From assembly GCF_011761265.1 (NCBI RefSeq), contig NZ_JAAOZB010000002.1, positions 372,001 through 436,000 of the forward strand: a stretch of DNA of 64,000 nucleotides, written 5' to 3'. Positions 10,319 through 17,967 of the stretch are shown here, piece by piece. Under the pieces are notes generated by a model, which was given only the letters and a program-made list of their open reading frames with translations, was not told where the DNA came from and made no database searches. The stretch is from Microbacterium halimionae. GTDB lineage: Bacteria; Actinomycetota; Actinomycetes; Actinomycetales; Microbacteriaceae. The position numbers were made by a program, and so were the translations under genes. Numbering within the stretch: the stretch's first letter is position 1; every line of letters begins with the position of its first letter.

Positions 10319-10608
10319 CTCTTCTTGTTTTCGGCCGCGCGACACACAACACTCTCGAAGAGGCGGTGGAAAACGAGCTCGACGGTCGTCCACGGACGCT
10401 GGTCTCGATCTGCCATCCGTCTCGTCCCGCGGCGCTAGTCGATCCACGGAGACTACGGATCGCGCGGAATTGCGATGGACAGTGATCAATTCGCGAGGTT
10501 GGCACGCTTTAAGTTGATGTTTGACGTGGAGTAACTAGGCATGATGCTCGCGAGAGCATGACAACTCACCGCCGGTCTCGGGAAGCGCCGCCGGGGAGGA
10601 ACACCATC
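10319..10608 (+). other. Non-coding debris downstream of toxin-immunity genes
   Basis: No gene could be supported here. Frames are short, lack convincing ribosome-binding sites and do not resemble a family. One notable element is a 6-bp stem capped by a GCGA tetraloop (ATGCTC 10544-10549, GAGCAT 10554-10559). Such scars are common behind RHS loci, where tip and immunity cassettes are exchanged, so this could be the remains of an older cassette. Confidence 0.5.
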
Positions 10609-10755
10609 ATGCTTGTTCGCTACCTCGGAGAGTTCCGCGCGGACGCGGTCGCGAGCCGCCGCCAGATAGGCGTCGCCATAGAACAGATCGCGACTCAGGC
10701 TTTCATCTCCGCCCGAATCATTTTCACGACCGCGGCGGTATCTCGGCCAAGCTGA
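10609..10755 (+). pseudogene. Possible IS3-type transposase OrfA remnant
   Basis: A 48-codon frame starts at ATG 10609 behind a good ribosome-binding site (GGGGAGGA about 10593-10600). Its opening MLVRYLGEFRADAVA resembles the start of IS3-family OrfA proteins (K-Y-P-x-E-F-R-A-D-A-V-A-L). The helix-turn-helix that should follow is only loosely recognisable (IEQIATQAFIS) before the frame ends. No terminal inverted repeats or OrfB are visible. If real, this is a decayed fragment next to the toxin locus; it may also be a chance match. Confidence 0.3.
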
Positions 10756-10777
10756 GTCGCGACATCGTTGAGATCAT

Positions 10778-10810
10778 AAAAAGAGCCCGGCCATCGGCCG
10801 GGCTCTTTTT
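10778..10810. terminator. Bidirectional intrinsic terminator
   Basis: A perfect 15-bp stem (AAAAAGAGCCCGGCC 10778-10792 and its complement 10796-10810) with a 3-nt ATC loop. An A-run on the left and a T-run on the right allow termination on both strands. It sits just past the flotillin stop and after the toxin-locus debris. Confidence 0.92.
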
Positions 10811-10832
10811 ATGTCTTGCGGGGGTGAGGCTT

Positions 10833-12401
10833 CTAAGAAGCGGCGGGGTCAGCCGGTGCAGCAGGAGAACCCTGAGAAGTCGCGTTGATCCCTGCTCCGA
10901 TCCCACGGCCAACAGCCTGGCCCTGGATGATCGCAGCCAGATCGAGGCCAGTTGCGGCCTCCACACTGTCGAACACCGCGCGCATGGCCTTGGCGTTCTC
11001 GGCGCCGACGACGCTCGATGCACCGTCATTTCCGCCGCCGCCACCGATGATCGAGACGCTCCCAATCGCCGCGTAGCCCTTGGCGAATTCCGCCATCATC
11101 GACGGCAGCACATCCAGCACGCGCTGCGAGAGGATCGCTTCCTGGTTCGAGGCAATCGCCTGCGCTTCGGCCTCGACAGCCGCGGCCCGCGCTTCACCTT
11201 CGGCGCGGATCGCGTCTGCCTCGGCTTGAGCACGCAAGCGACGCGCGCTGGCTTCGGCATCAGCGAGCGAGCGGAGAGCGCCGGCCTCACCGGTAGCCTT
11301 CGCCTCGGCGGCTGCTGCCTCACCACCGGCACGAGCCTTGTCGGCCTCCGCCTGCTGCTCCGCGATGCGCGTGCGAGCCTCGGCTTCTTTCACCTTCTCG
11401 ATCGCAGCAGCTTCGGCTGAGCGCTCGCGCGTGTACAACTCGGCTTGTGCCCGGGTCTCGGCTTCGTAGCGCTGTGCGTCCGCAACGCGCTTGACGTCGG
11501 CATCCAACTGCGCCTGCTTGTTCTCCGCCTGCTGCTGCAGCACGGCCTGCTCAGCCTGTGCACGAGCGAGATGCCCAGCCTGCTCCGCCTCGGCGCGAGC
11601 CCGACCGACGCCGGAATCGGCGTTGGCGGTGTTGGTGTCGAGATCGGTCTGCTCGATCAGGTTGGCTTCTTGGTTCGCGATGACTTTCTGGTTGATCGCA
11701 CGGTCGGCATTGGTCTCGGCAATCTCCGCCGCCTGGCGCTTCGCCTGAATCTCGGGGGCACCCAGCGACCGGATGTATCCCGTGGCATCCGTAATGCCCT
11801 TGATCTGGAAGGAGTCGAGGATCAGGCCCTGCTCGGCGAGCTCGTTGGAGACGTCGGCCGCGATTTGGTCGGAGAACTTCTTGCGCTCCCGCATCAGTTC
11901 GACCACCGACAGTGTCGCCACGATCCCTCGAAGCGCACCTTCGAGCTGCTCGGTCGTGAACTGCTCGATGGCCTTGTCTTGCGACGCGAAGCGCTCTGCG
12001 GCACGCCGCACGAGCAGCGGGTCGGAGCCGATCTTCACGATCGCGACTCCGTCGACGTTCAAAGTGACGTTGTCGAGCGACTGCGCTTCTGCATTCAGCG
12101 ACACCTGGCGGGAGCGGAGCGAAATGATCTCGTGACGCTGTGTGATGGGGTTCACCAGCGACTTGCCGTTGACAATCACCGTCACCGGTGACTCAGACAT
12201 CTCGGAGCGCAGCGCACCATCCGTGTCTATCACGGTGCTCTGCACCTTCTGCTTGCGCCCTGAAATCACGAGGGCCTCATCGGCGCGAGCGACCTTGATC
12301 CAGCTCTTCGCAAATATCAACACGATCAAACCGATGATGATCGCCGCAACCACGCTGATTCCTACGATGGTCAGAATGCCGACCGTCTCGTCGATTTTCA
12401 C
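10833..12401 (-). CDS. Flotillin-family (SPFH) membrane scaffold protein
   Basis: A 522-residue protein with one N-terminal membrane helix (GILTIVGISVVAAIIIGLIVLIF), then the SPFH/band-7 domain (about 35-230; KVARADEALVISGRKQ, NVDGVAIVKIG, ERFASQD, LEGALRGIVATLSVVEL). A long Ala/Glu/Arg-rich coiled coil follows (about 230-430; repeated EAEA/RAEAEADAIRAEGEA), and a Gly-rich tail. Flotillins anchor membrane microdomains at the cytoplasmic face and affect fluidity and complex assembly. GTG 12401 is preferred because GAGGGAG lies 6 bases upstream; an in-frame ATG at 12416 lies inside that site and frames beginning farther upstream lack support. It is monocistronic, ending at the 10778-10810 terminator. 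Confidence 0.9.
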   Translation of the reverse strand: MKIDETVGILTIVGISVVAAIIIGLIVLIFAKSWIKVARADEALVISGRKQKVQSTVIDTDGALRSEMSESPVTVIVNGKSLVNPITQRHEIISLRSRQVSLNAEAQSLDNVTLNVDGVAIVKIGSDPLLVRRAAERFASQDKAIEQFTTEQLEGALRGIVATLSVVELMRERKKFSDQIAADVSNELAEQGLILDSFQIKGITDATGYIRSLGAPEIQAKRQAAEIAETNADRAINQKVIANQEANLIEQTDLDTNTANADSGVGRARAEAEQAGHLARAQAEQAVLQQQAENKQAQLDADVKRVADAQRYEAETRAQAELYTRERSAEAAAIEKVKEAEARTRIAEQQAEADKARAGGEAAAAEAKATGEAGALRSLADAEASARRLRAQAEADAIRAEGEARAAAVEAEAQAIASNQEAILSQRVLDVLPSMMAEFAKGYAAIGSVSIIGGGGGNDGASSVVGAENAKAMRAVFDSVEAATGLDLAAIIQGQAVGRGIGAGINATSQGSPAAPADPAAS

Positions 12402-12692
12402 GTCAGACTCCCTCATGCGCGCAGGCTCTCGCGGGGAGCGTGAATGCCCGGGCCCAGGCTGCGCCAGACCCAAAGTGCTGCTGCAGAGCGCCCTCGCGCG
12501 GGGTTTCTGGTACGCCACCCGCTGCAAGATCGTTCTGGCAGAACCACCCCGAAGTCACTCTAGCGACACTCGGATGCCGCGATTTCACCCCCGCGGTTCA
12601 CCACCCGCGAGTGCTCAGGTCGAATAGTGCTGACGCTGATTTCCCCGGTCTCGCGCTCGGGGCGCGTTTTAGGGCCATGCCAGACTGGCGGG

Positions 12693-14462
12693 GTGAAATC
12701 GAGACGCGCCTGGTCTTTGTCTGTCATCGGTATTTTCGTCACCTTGAGCCTTGCGGCGTGCGTGGCCGATGCCCCGAAACCGGATGCAAACGCGACCCAG
12801 GCGCCCGGGCCAACTGCCAGCCAGACCCCTCGTCCGACTGCGACCAAGTCCCCGCGGCCTACTGTGACGCCTTCGCCGACACTCTCACCGACACCCGTCG
12901 AGCCGGGAAATGGCGGGTCAAATGGCGGCACGTCGAACCCGCGCGGATCGAGTGGTTCGGGCGGCAACGTGCCGAACTCGACACCCACTCAGGCGCCTGC
13001 GCCTGCGCCGAATCCTGCCCCGAACCCGAACCCCGCTCCGACGACGGCACCGAGCCCGAGCCCGAGCCCGACGCCGGCACCGAACCCGATTCCCGCCGCG
13101 TGCTCGAGCAGCAACACGGCGCCCGGCATCCCTGCCGCTGATTTCGGATCGATCGCAGAGTACTCCACCACGCCGCTGGCCCAGGGCAAAGACTGCACTG
13201 GCTTTCGCGCCTACCTTTCGACCGGATTGCCGCAGTATGACTCGCAGTCATACGAGTTCTTCGGGCACCTGATCGACGATGACGGCAATGTGAATTCCAT
13301 CGCGATGATGTCGCAGGGCAACAAAAACGAGTGGCCGCACACAAACACGGTCTATACATTTGAGGAAGCCGGGCTGATTTTCAACCGCCTAGACCAGCGC
13401 GAAGGCCCCGTTGTCGGAGGTATCGGTGGGATAGCCGACGTCACAACGCCGGTCTCGATCGACTACCAGCCATGGAAAATCGCCGTGGCCGACATTCCGC
13501 TCGGTCAGCCCGAACAGACGATGGAAATGCGTGTCGTTTCGGGCACGGTCGGAGCGGTCGGTGCGGTCTACGAGATCACTGCTGTCGTGCCGACCGGTAC
13601 GTCGATCGGGGTCGACACCGAGCCCACGACACTGCACGTGCGGGCTAAGGATACGACCGGAATCATTCAGTGGGGATACGGCCCCAACGGCTTCTTCCCG
13701 CTCTGGATGTTCGACGGCGACCCCATCGACCCGACCGATCTCGACATCGCGACTCGCGATCAGCGTGGGCCGATCATGGACACTTACAACGGTGACATCG
13801 GTGCCTACCTGAAGGCCACCGGCGACCCGATGACCGGCCAGGGCTCCCACTACTACTCGATGCCGTTGGTCGAGGTCGAGGAGTGGTCTGTGCAACGCGG
13901 CTCGTCGTATATCGCCCGCGGAACCGGTGGTGACTTGTTCTTCGACAATCTGACTGAGACCTACAACGACTCTGCCGCCTACATCGTGCAGAACGGTTAC
14001 CACTGGACCGAGTTCTCGGTGCAGCTGCCCGACTCGAAACAGGGCATGTTGATCGCCGTCACCGGCCAGGAGGATGTCGGAGATCTCTACTACGCGATGC
14101 TCGGCGGTGCCGGGTCCAAGCAGTCGAAGAATGGGACCCTAGCTCCGACCTCGAATTGGCCGCAGGGAGCCATCCACATCACCCCGAAGCCTTCGAGCAC
14201 CTGGACTTCTCCGAACACTTGTTATGTCTACGAGCTCAGCTACGACGTGAAGCTCGATGCGTCGTCGACGCGGCCGGCGGTCGACCTCGTCTTCACCGCG
14301 GTCGAGAAAGAGCAAGAGATCGACGCGGGGGACCGTCCCGTCTACGAGGGGCTTTTCGCATACTCCGGCAAGCTCGATGGCAAGTCAGTGAACGGGTACG
14401 CCTGGGGCGAGATTCAGGGTACTAAGCCCGCAGCAGGGCACGACACGCCACCTACCTGTTAG
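12693..14462 (+). CDS. Lipoprotein with Pro/Thr stalk and lipocalin-like (AttH/CrtC-type) domain
   Basis: A 589-residue protein. GTG 12693 gives a clean lipoprotein signal: SRRAW, a hydrophobic core, then the lipobox LAAC. Residues ~30-130 are a low-complexity Pro/Thr/Ser/Asn wall-spanning stalk with alternating AP/NP/SP repeats. The rest (about 150-589) is one beta-rich domain with many Trp, Tyr and Gly residues (EFFGHLIDDDGNVNSIAMMSQ, GIIQWGYGPNGFFPLWMFDG, VNGYAWGEIQGTKPA). This is reminiscent of the AttH/hydroxyneurosporene-synthase lipocalin-like fold, but I am not certain. It is anchored outside the membrane; ligand or reaction unknown. An upstream ATG (12627) would bury the signal, so it was rejected. 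Confidence 0.75.
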   Translation: MKSRRAWSLSVIGIFVTLSLAACVADAPKPDANATQAPGPTASQTPRPTATKSPRPTVTPSPTLSPTPVEPGNGGSNGGTSNPRGSSGSGGNVPNSTPTQAPAPAPNPAPNPNPAPTTAPSPSPSPTPAPNPIPAACSSSNTAPGIPAADFGSIAEYSTTPLAQGKDCTGFRAYLSTGLPQYDSQSYEFFGHLIDDDGNVNSIAMMSQGNKNEWPHTNTVYTFEEAGLIFNRLDQREGPVVGGIGGIADVTTPVSIDYQPWKIAVADIPLGQPEQTMEMRVVSGTVGAVGAVYEITAVVPTGTSIGVDTEPTTLHVRAKDTTGIIQWGYGPNGFFPLWMFDGDPIDPTDLDIATRDQRGPIMDTYNGDIGAYLKATGDPMTGQGSHYYSMPLVEVEEWSVQRGSSYIARGTGGDLFFDNLTETYNDSAAYIVQNGYHWTEFSVQLPDSKQGMLIAVTGQEDVGDLYYAMLGGAGSKQSKNGTLAPTSNWPQGAIHITPKPSSTWTSPNTCYVYELSYDVKLDASSTRPAVDLVFTAVEKEQEIDAGDRPVYEGLFAYSGKLDGKSVNGYAWGEIQGTKPAAGHDTPPTC

Positions 14463-14563
14463 AGGGCGTTCGCTGCTGGGTTCCGATCGGTAGGTTGCTC
14501 GGAATTCTCGGTGTCACGCTTGTTCTCGTGCGTTGATTTCTCCCCAAAAGTTTTTTGAGAAAG

Positions 14564-14572
14564 TTATCCACA
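14564..14572 (+). promoter_or_regulatory. Perfect DnaA-box 9-mer upstream of HNH gene
   Basis: The sequence TTATCCACA is the consensus DnaA box, located 62 bp before the HNH gene start after a T-rich tract (14551-14556). It may be chance, a regulatory site, or part of the conserved leader of DUF222/HNH genes. No other boxes surround it, so it is not an origin. Confidence 0.4.
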
Positions 14573-14633
14573 GCAGGGCTTTTTGGGCTGGTTTGGGGTG
14601 CTCAATGTCGGAGGTATGTTCGATACTTGAGTC

Positions 14634-15983
14634 ATGTCAGAGAACGAAACCGAGCAACAAGACGCAGAAGCGTACGAGCTGTCTGAGTCTGTGGCGACGT
14701 TGATTTCGTTCGATCAACAGATCGCACACATCCAGGCGGCACGCGCTGCGGTCCTTGCGAACATGGGGCGCATCGCGCTTGCGCAAATGCGGCGGATGAC
14801 GTCGCGTGACTCACGAGACCGAGAGATTCCGATGCGGGCGGTCGCGGCAGAAGTTGGGGCTGCACTTCGGGTGTCAGATCGCACGGCGCAAATACGTATC
14901 GATGACGCGCTCGAAGTCACCGAGTCGTATCCGGAGACGTTTGCGTCGTGGAGCGCGGGGCGTGTCTCGGAACGCCATGTGCAAGAGATCTTGCGGGCGG
15001 GCGTGAACCTGACGGATGCCACAGCCAAGGCCCGGTACGACCGCGAGGTTATCGGGGTCGCTGAGGCCGAGACACCGGGGCGGTTGCGGGGGTTCGCTGC
15101 AGCTCTGGCCGAGAAAGCGCAACCGCGAACGCTTCAGGAACGCTTTGAAGACGCCAACGCGACGCGTACGGTGCGACTGTTCGACCTCGCCGATGGCATG
15201 AGTTCGATCAACGCCGTGCTGCCGTCGGTGCAGGCGCACGGGATTTTCAACCGGCTCACGCAGCAGGCCCGAGCGTTGAAAGACTTCCGGGCGGGGCGAT
15301 CGGATTACGGCACGAAGCTCCGCGCCGAGGATGAGCCTGTGGTGGATGATCGGCGGACGACGGATCAGATCCGCGCCGACCTGTTCTCCGACATGCTGTT
15401 GACATCGGTGCCGAGCCTCGACCCGCTCGCGGGCGACGACTGTGGCGGGCTGGGTGCGATCAAAGCGATCGTGCAGGTCACGGTGCCTGCGACGACGCTG
15501 GCGGGCACCTCATCGACGCCAGCGGATCTGTCTGGGCTCAGCTTGGTTGACCCCGAGAGTGCACGACGGCTCGCGGGTACCGCGCCGGGGTGGGATCGGG
15601 TGTTCACCCGGCCCGTGACGGGCACCGTCGTCGCGGTCGATCGGTATCGACCCAGCGACCAACTGAAACGGCAGCTTCGGGCGAGAGACCAGCACTGCAG
15701 GTTCGTGGGGTGCCGCATGCCTACGCACCGCTGCGATATCGACCACACCGTCGATGCTGCCCTTGGCGGGCCAACTCATCAGCACAACCTGGCGCATCTG
15801 TGCCGAAGGCATCACAGTTTGAAACACGCGAGCAGGTGGTCGGTGAAGCAGCGCGGTGATGGGGTTTTGGAGTGGACGTCGCCGACCGGGCGAAGTTACA
15901 CCGACAAACCGCCCTGGGTCGCATTCGAACCAGATGTCAACGAACCACTAGTTCATTCAGCTCCTACACCGCCGCCGTTCTAG
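14634..15983 (+). CDS. DUF222 domain HNH endonuclease (13E12 repeat family)
   Basis: A 449-residue protein with an alpha-helical DUF222 N-terminal part (about 60-280; RDREIPMRAVAAEVGAALRVSDRTAQIRI) and a C-terminal HNH nuclease domain (about 350-405). The HNH signature is readable: CRFVGCRMPTHRCDIDH, then GGPTHQHNLAHLCRRHH, with paired Cys and His for zinc. This is the multi-copy 13E12 family typical of Actinobacteria; its biological role is poorly defined and mobility or a DNA-cleaving function is only suspected. Length is normal for the family and the HNH residues are intact, so it looks functional. Confidence 0.93.
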   Translation: MSENETEQQDAEAYELSESVATLISFDQQIAHIQAARAAVLANMGRIALAQMRRMTSRDSRDREIPMRAVAAEVGAALRVSDRTAQIRIDDALEVTESYPETFASWSAGRVSERHVQEILRAGVNLTDATAKARYDREVIGVAEAETPGRLRGFAAALAEKAQPRTLQERFEDANATRTVRLFDLADGMSSINAVLPSVQAHGIFNRLTQQARALKDFRAGRSDYGTKLRAEDEPVVDDRRTTDQIRADLFSDMLLTSVPSLDPLAGDDCGGLGAIKAIVQVTVPATTLAGTSSTPADLSGLSLVDPESARRLAGTAPGWDRVFTRPVTGTVVAVDRYRPSDQLKRQLRARDQHCRFVGCRMPTHRCDIDHTVDAALGGPTHQHNLAHLCRRHHSLKHASRWSVKQRGDGVLEWTSPTGRSYTDKPPWVAFEPDVNEPLVHSAPTPPPF

Positions 15984-16105
15984 CGTTCGGCGCGTCGGCG
16001 AGAAGCCAGAGAGTTAATACGCCGGTCTTACCTTTGGCGCCGTCGGCGTCTGCCGGCAGCGCCGCCGCCGTCCACCGGTACCGTCTCGCTCGATAGGGTG
16101 AGCGC

Positions 16106-16582
16106 GTGAGCGAACAATTGCATAAGCGAAACCTCATCGTCCGAAAGGCCCTCCGCGCCGCCGGAATTTTGTCTGACATCGTCGTGCTTCCGGATGCCGC
16201 AGCCACAGCTGCCGTGGCCGCAGCAGCCGTCGGAGTTGAGGTCGGCGCGATCGCCAACAGCCTCGTCTTCTGGTCGGACGACGCGCCCCTGCTCGTCATG
16301 ACGAGCGGCGCACATCGGGTCGACACCGCAGCACTCGCGACGCGGCTCGGGCGCGACAGCATCCGTCGCGCGACAGCCGAACAGGTCAAGGACGCCACCG
16401 GTCAAGTCATCGGGGGAGTAGCTCCCGCGGGGCATCCGTCCCCGCTCACGACCGTTGTCGACGAGGCGCTCGCAACGTTCCCCGAAATCTGGGCTGCCGC
16501 GGGAACTCCGCACACAGTGTTTCCGCTGACGTTCGCCGAACTCGTCCGCCTGACGAACGGCGCTGTTGTCGCCGTCGACTAG
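16106..16582 (+). CDS. YbaK/ProX-family aminoacyl-tRNA deacylase
   Basis: A 158-residue single-domain protein of the YbaK/EbsC (Cys-tRNA(Pro) deacylase / INS-like trans-editing) family. Visible hallmarks are the VGVEVGAIANSLVF segment, LLVMTSGAHRVDT, the DATGQVIGGVAPAGHP loop and the VDEALATFPEIWAAAGTPHTVFPLTFAELVRLTNGAVVAVD ending. It hydrolyses mischarged aminoacyl-tRNAs in the cytoplasm. The GTG start at 16106 gives the usual family length. It ends 18 bp before a strong terminator shared with hxlA. Confidence 0.9.
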   Translation: MSEQLHKRNLIVRKALRAAGILSDIVVLPDAAATAAVAAAAVGVEVGAIANSLVFWSDDAPLLVMTSGAHRVDTAALATRLGRDSIRRATAEQVKDATGQVIGGVAPAGHPSPLTTVVDEALATFPEIWAAAGTPHTVFPLTFAELVRLTNGAVVAVD

Positions 16583-16600
16583 TAGCTGAAGCTAGATGGA

Positions 16601-16639
16601 AGAGGCCGCCCGAGAATCGAAATCTCGAGCGGCCTCTTT
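16601..16639. terminator. Bidirectional intrinsic terminator
   Basis: The outer stem AGAGGCCGC (16601-16609) pairs with GCGGCCTCT (16629-16637), and the inner stem CGAGA/TCTCG (16611-16615, 16623-16627) extends it. A short T-run follows. It separates the convergent ybaK-like gene and hxlA. Confidence 0.85.
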
Positions 16640-16652
16640 CACTAGATGCGCG

Positions 16653-17276
16653 CTAGACGATCGCGGCACGCAGCTCTGCTGCGGCAGCGCCGACGTCGGG
16701 TGCGCCGTAGATTGCTCCGCCGGCGACAGCAACCTGCGCGCCCGACTTCTGCACCGATGCAATGGTCGAGGCGTTGATTCCGCCCGCGACCGAGAACGGC
16801 ACGCCAGATGCTTCGCCGTCGCGCAGGAGCGTTGAGAAGGTGAAGCCTTCTTCGGCCTGCTCGTCGAGCCCGGCGTGCATCTCAACGAACTCAACACCGA
16901 GAGCAACGACTTCCTGGGCGCGCTTGGGCTTGTCCTGCACTCCGATGAGGTCGACCACGATGCCCTTGCCGTGCTTCTTCGCAGCCTTCACAGCGCCCGC
17001 AATGGTGCTGTCTCCTGCTGAACCGAGCACGGTGACGAGGTCGGCACCAGCGGCGAACGCGATGTCGGCCTCGAGCTCGCCGGCATCCATCGTCTTCAGA
17101 TCTGCGAACACGATCTTGTCGGGATGGGCAGCCTTTACCGCGGTAACAGCCGAAAGCCCTGCGCTCTTGATGAGCGGCGTGCCGAGCTCGAGAATGTCGA
17201 CGTGGGGCGCTGCAGCAGCGGCGAGCTCCAGAGCAGCCTCGGTGGTGAGCGTGTCCATTGCGAATTGCAGTTTCAT
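16653..17276 (-). CDS. hxlA: 3-hexulose-6-phosphate synthase
   Basis: A 207-residue TIM-barrel protein of the orotidine-phosphate-decarboxylase superfamily. It condenses formaldehyde with ribulose 5-phosphate to D-arabino-3-hexulose 6-phosphate (ribulose monophosphate pathway: formaldehyde fixation or detoxification). The DxKxxD signature is visible as DLKTMD (Asp59, Lys61, Asp64), with LQFAMD near the N-terminus and FSVAGGINASTI near the C-terminal phosphate site. ATG 17276 is chosen because AAAGGA lies a few bases upstream; an in-frame ATG five codons earlier overlaps the hxlB stop. It is second in a minus-strand operon with hxlB, 11 bp apart. Confidence 0.95.
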   Translation of the reverse strand: MKLQFAMDTLTTEAALELAAAAAPHVDILELGTPLIKSAGLSAVTAVKAAHPDKIVFADLKTMDAGELEADIAFAAGADLVTVLGSAGDSTIAGAVKAAKKHGKGIVVDLIGVQDKPKRAQEVVALGVEFVEMHAGLDEQAEEGFTFSTLLRDGEASGVPFSVAGGINASTIASVQKSGAQVAVAGGAIYGAPDVGAAAAELRAAIV

Positions 17277-17287
17277 GGTGTTCCTTT

Positions 17288-17893
17288 TCATTCGAGGTTT
17301 GAGTGGCGGGGCCAGAGGTCGTCAGCACTTGCTCCGGAACGTCGCCACAGGGCGTGGAAGACGGCGTCACCGATGAGTACGACGGCCTGTTCAAAAAGAC
17401 TTCCCGCATACTGAACAGACGCGGCCTCGCTCCGATCGAGCTTTCCCGCGGCCGGCACGACGATGGTGGCCGACGAAAGTTTCGCCAAGGGCGATGACGC
17501 TGCGGTTGTGATGGCAGCGACTTTTGCGCCGAGCGACACAGCTGTCTCGGCGGCGCTCACAATTCCGGTGGTCGTTCCGGAGCCACTTGCAGTGATCAGA
17601 AGGTCCCCACTGCTGATTGCGGGGGTTGTCACCTCTCCTGCAACGTGCACTTCGAGTCCGAGGTGCATGAGTCGCATCGCAGTCATTTTGAGCGCCAGAC
17701 CGGAACGCCCGGCACCGATCACGAAGACGCGTGGCGCCTCAGCGATGGCGTCAGCGAACGCCGATAGTGACCGCGACTCGTGCTGAGCAACATGTTCAAG
17801 CGACCGGCTCAGCTCTTGCGATACTCGCGAGAGCGCATAGCTGGGCCCGTGTTCCAAGACGTCCATGTGTTCCATCGTGGGCGGTGGGGCCAT
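17288..17893 (-). CDS. hxlB: 6-phospho-3-hexuloisomerase
   Basis: A 201-residue SIS-domain isomerase. It converts the hexulose-6-phosphate made by HxlA to fructose 6-phosphate. Motifs: FVIGAGRSGLALKMTAMRLMHLGLEVHVAGE, then DLLITASGSGTTTGIV, the sugar-phosphate Ser-rich loop. It is first in the operon and transcribed away from the LuxR-type regulator. The start shown follows GGGTGGGGGC; two internal ATGs shortly downstream are possible alternatives. Confidence 0.94.
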   Translation of the reverse strand: MAPPPTMEHMDVLEHGPSYALSRVSQELSRSLEHVAQHESRSLSAFADAIAEAPRVFVIGAGRSGLALKMTAMRLMHLGLEVHVAGEVTTPAISSGDLLITASGSGTTTGIVSAAETAVSLGAKVAAITTAASSPLAKLSSATIVVPAAGKLDRSEAASVQYAGSLFEQAVVLIGDAVFHALWRRSGASADDLWPRHSNLE

Positions 17894-17903
17894 GAGGAGC
17901 CCC

Positions 17904-17935
17904 CACCCTTAGGGTGAGGTTTACCTATCCATAGG
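17904..17935. promoter_or_regulatory. Two palindromes in the hxlB-regulator intergenic region
   Basis: CACCCTTAGGGTG (17904-17916) is a 13-bp palindrome around a central base. CCTATCCATAGG (17924-17935) has 5-bp arms around CC. The only gap between the divergent hxlB and LuxR-type genes is 74 bp, so both operators could control either promoter. A role for the neighbouring regulator is inference. Confidence 0.5.
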
Positions 17936-17967
17936 AATGGGATGGGTTACACGGGTAGGCTGTCGAC

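Noticed and set aside
10267..10485. Short frame past the immunity gene as a second immunity protein
   Set aside because: It overlaps the Imm26-like gene in another frame, has no ribosome-binding site, and its sequence matches nothing I recognise.
12416..12527. Longer flotillin N-terminus
   Set aside because: The extension is Pro/Arg-rich and the GAGGGAG site only fits the GTG at 12401.
14634..15983. DUF222/HNH gene as sign of a prophage
   Set aside because: No capsid, terminase or integrase genes are nearby and the family is common in chromosomes of this group.
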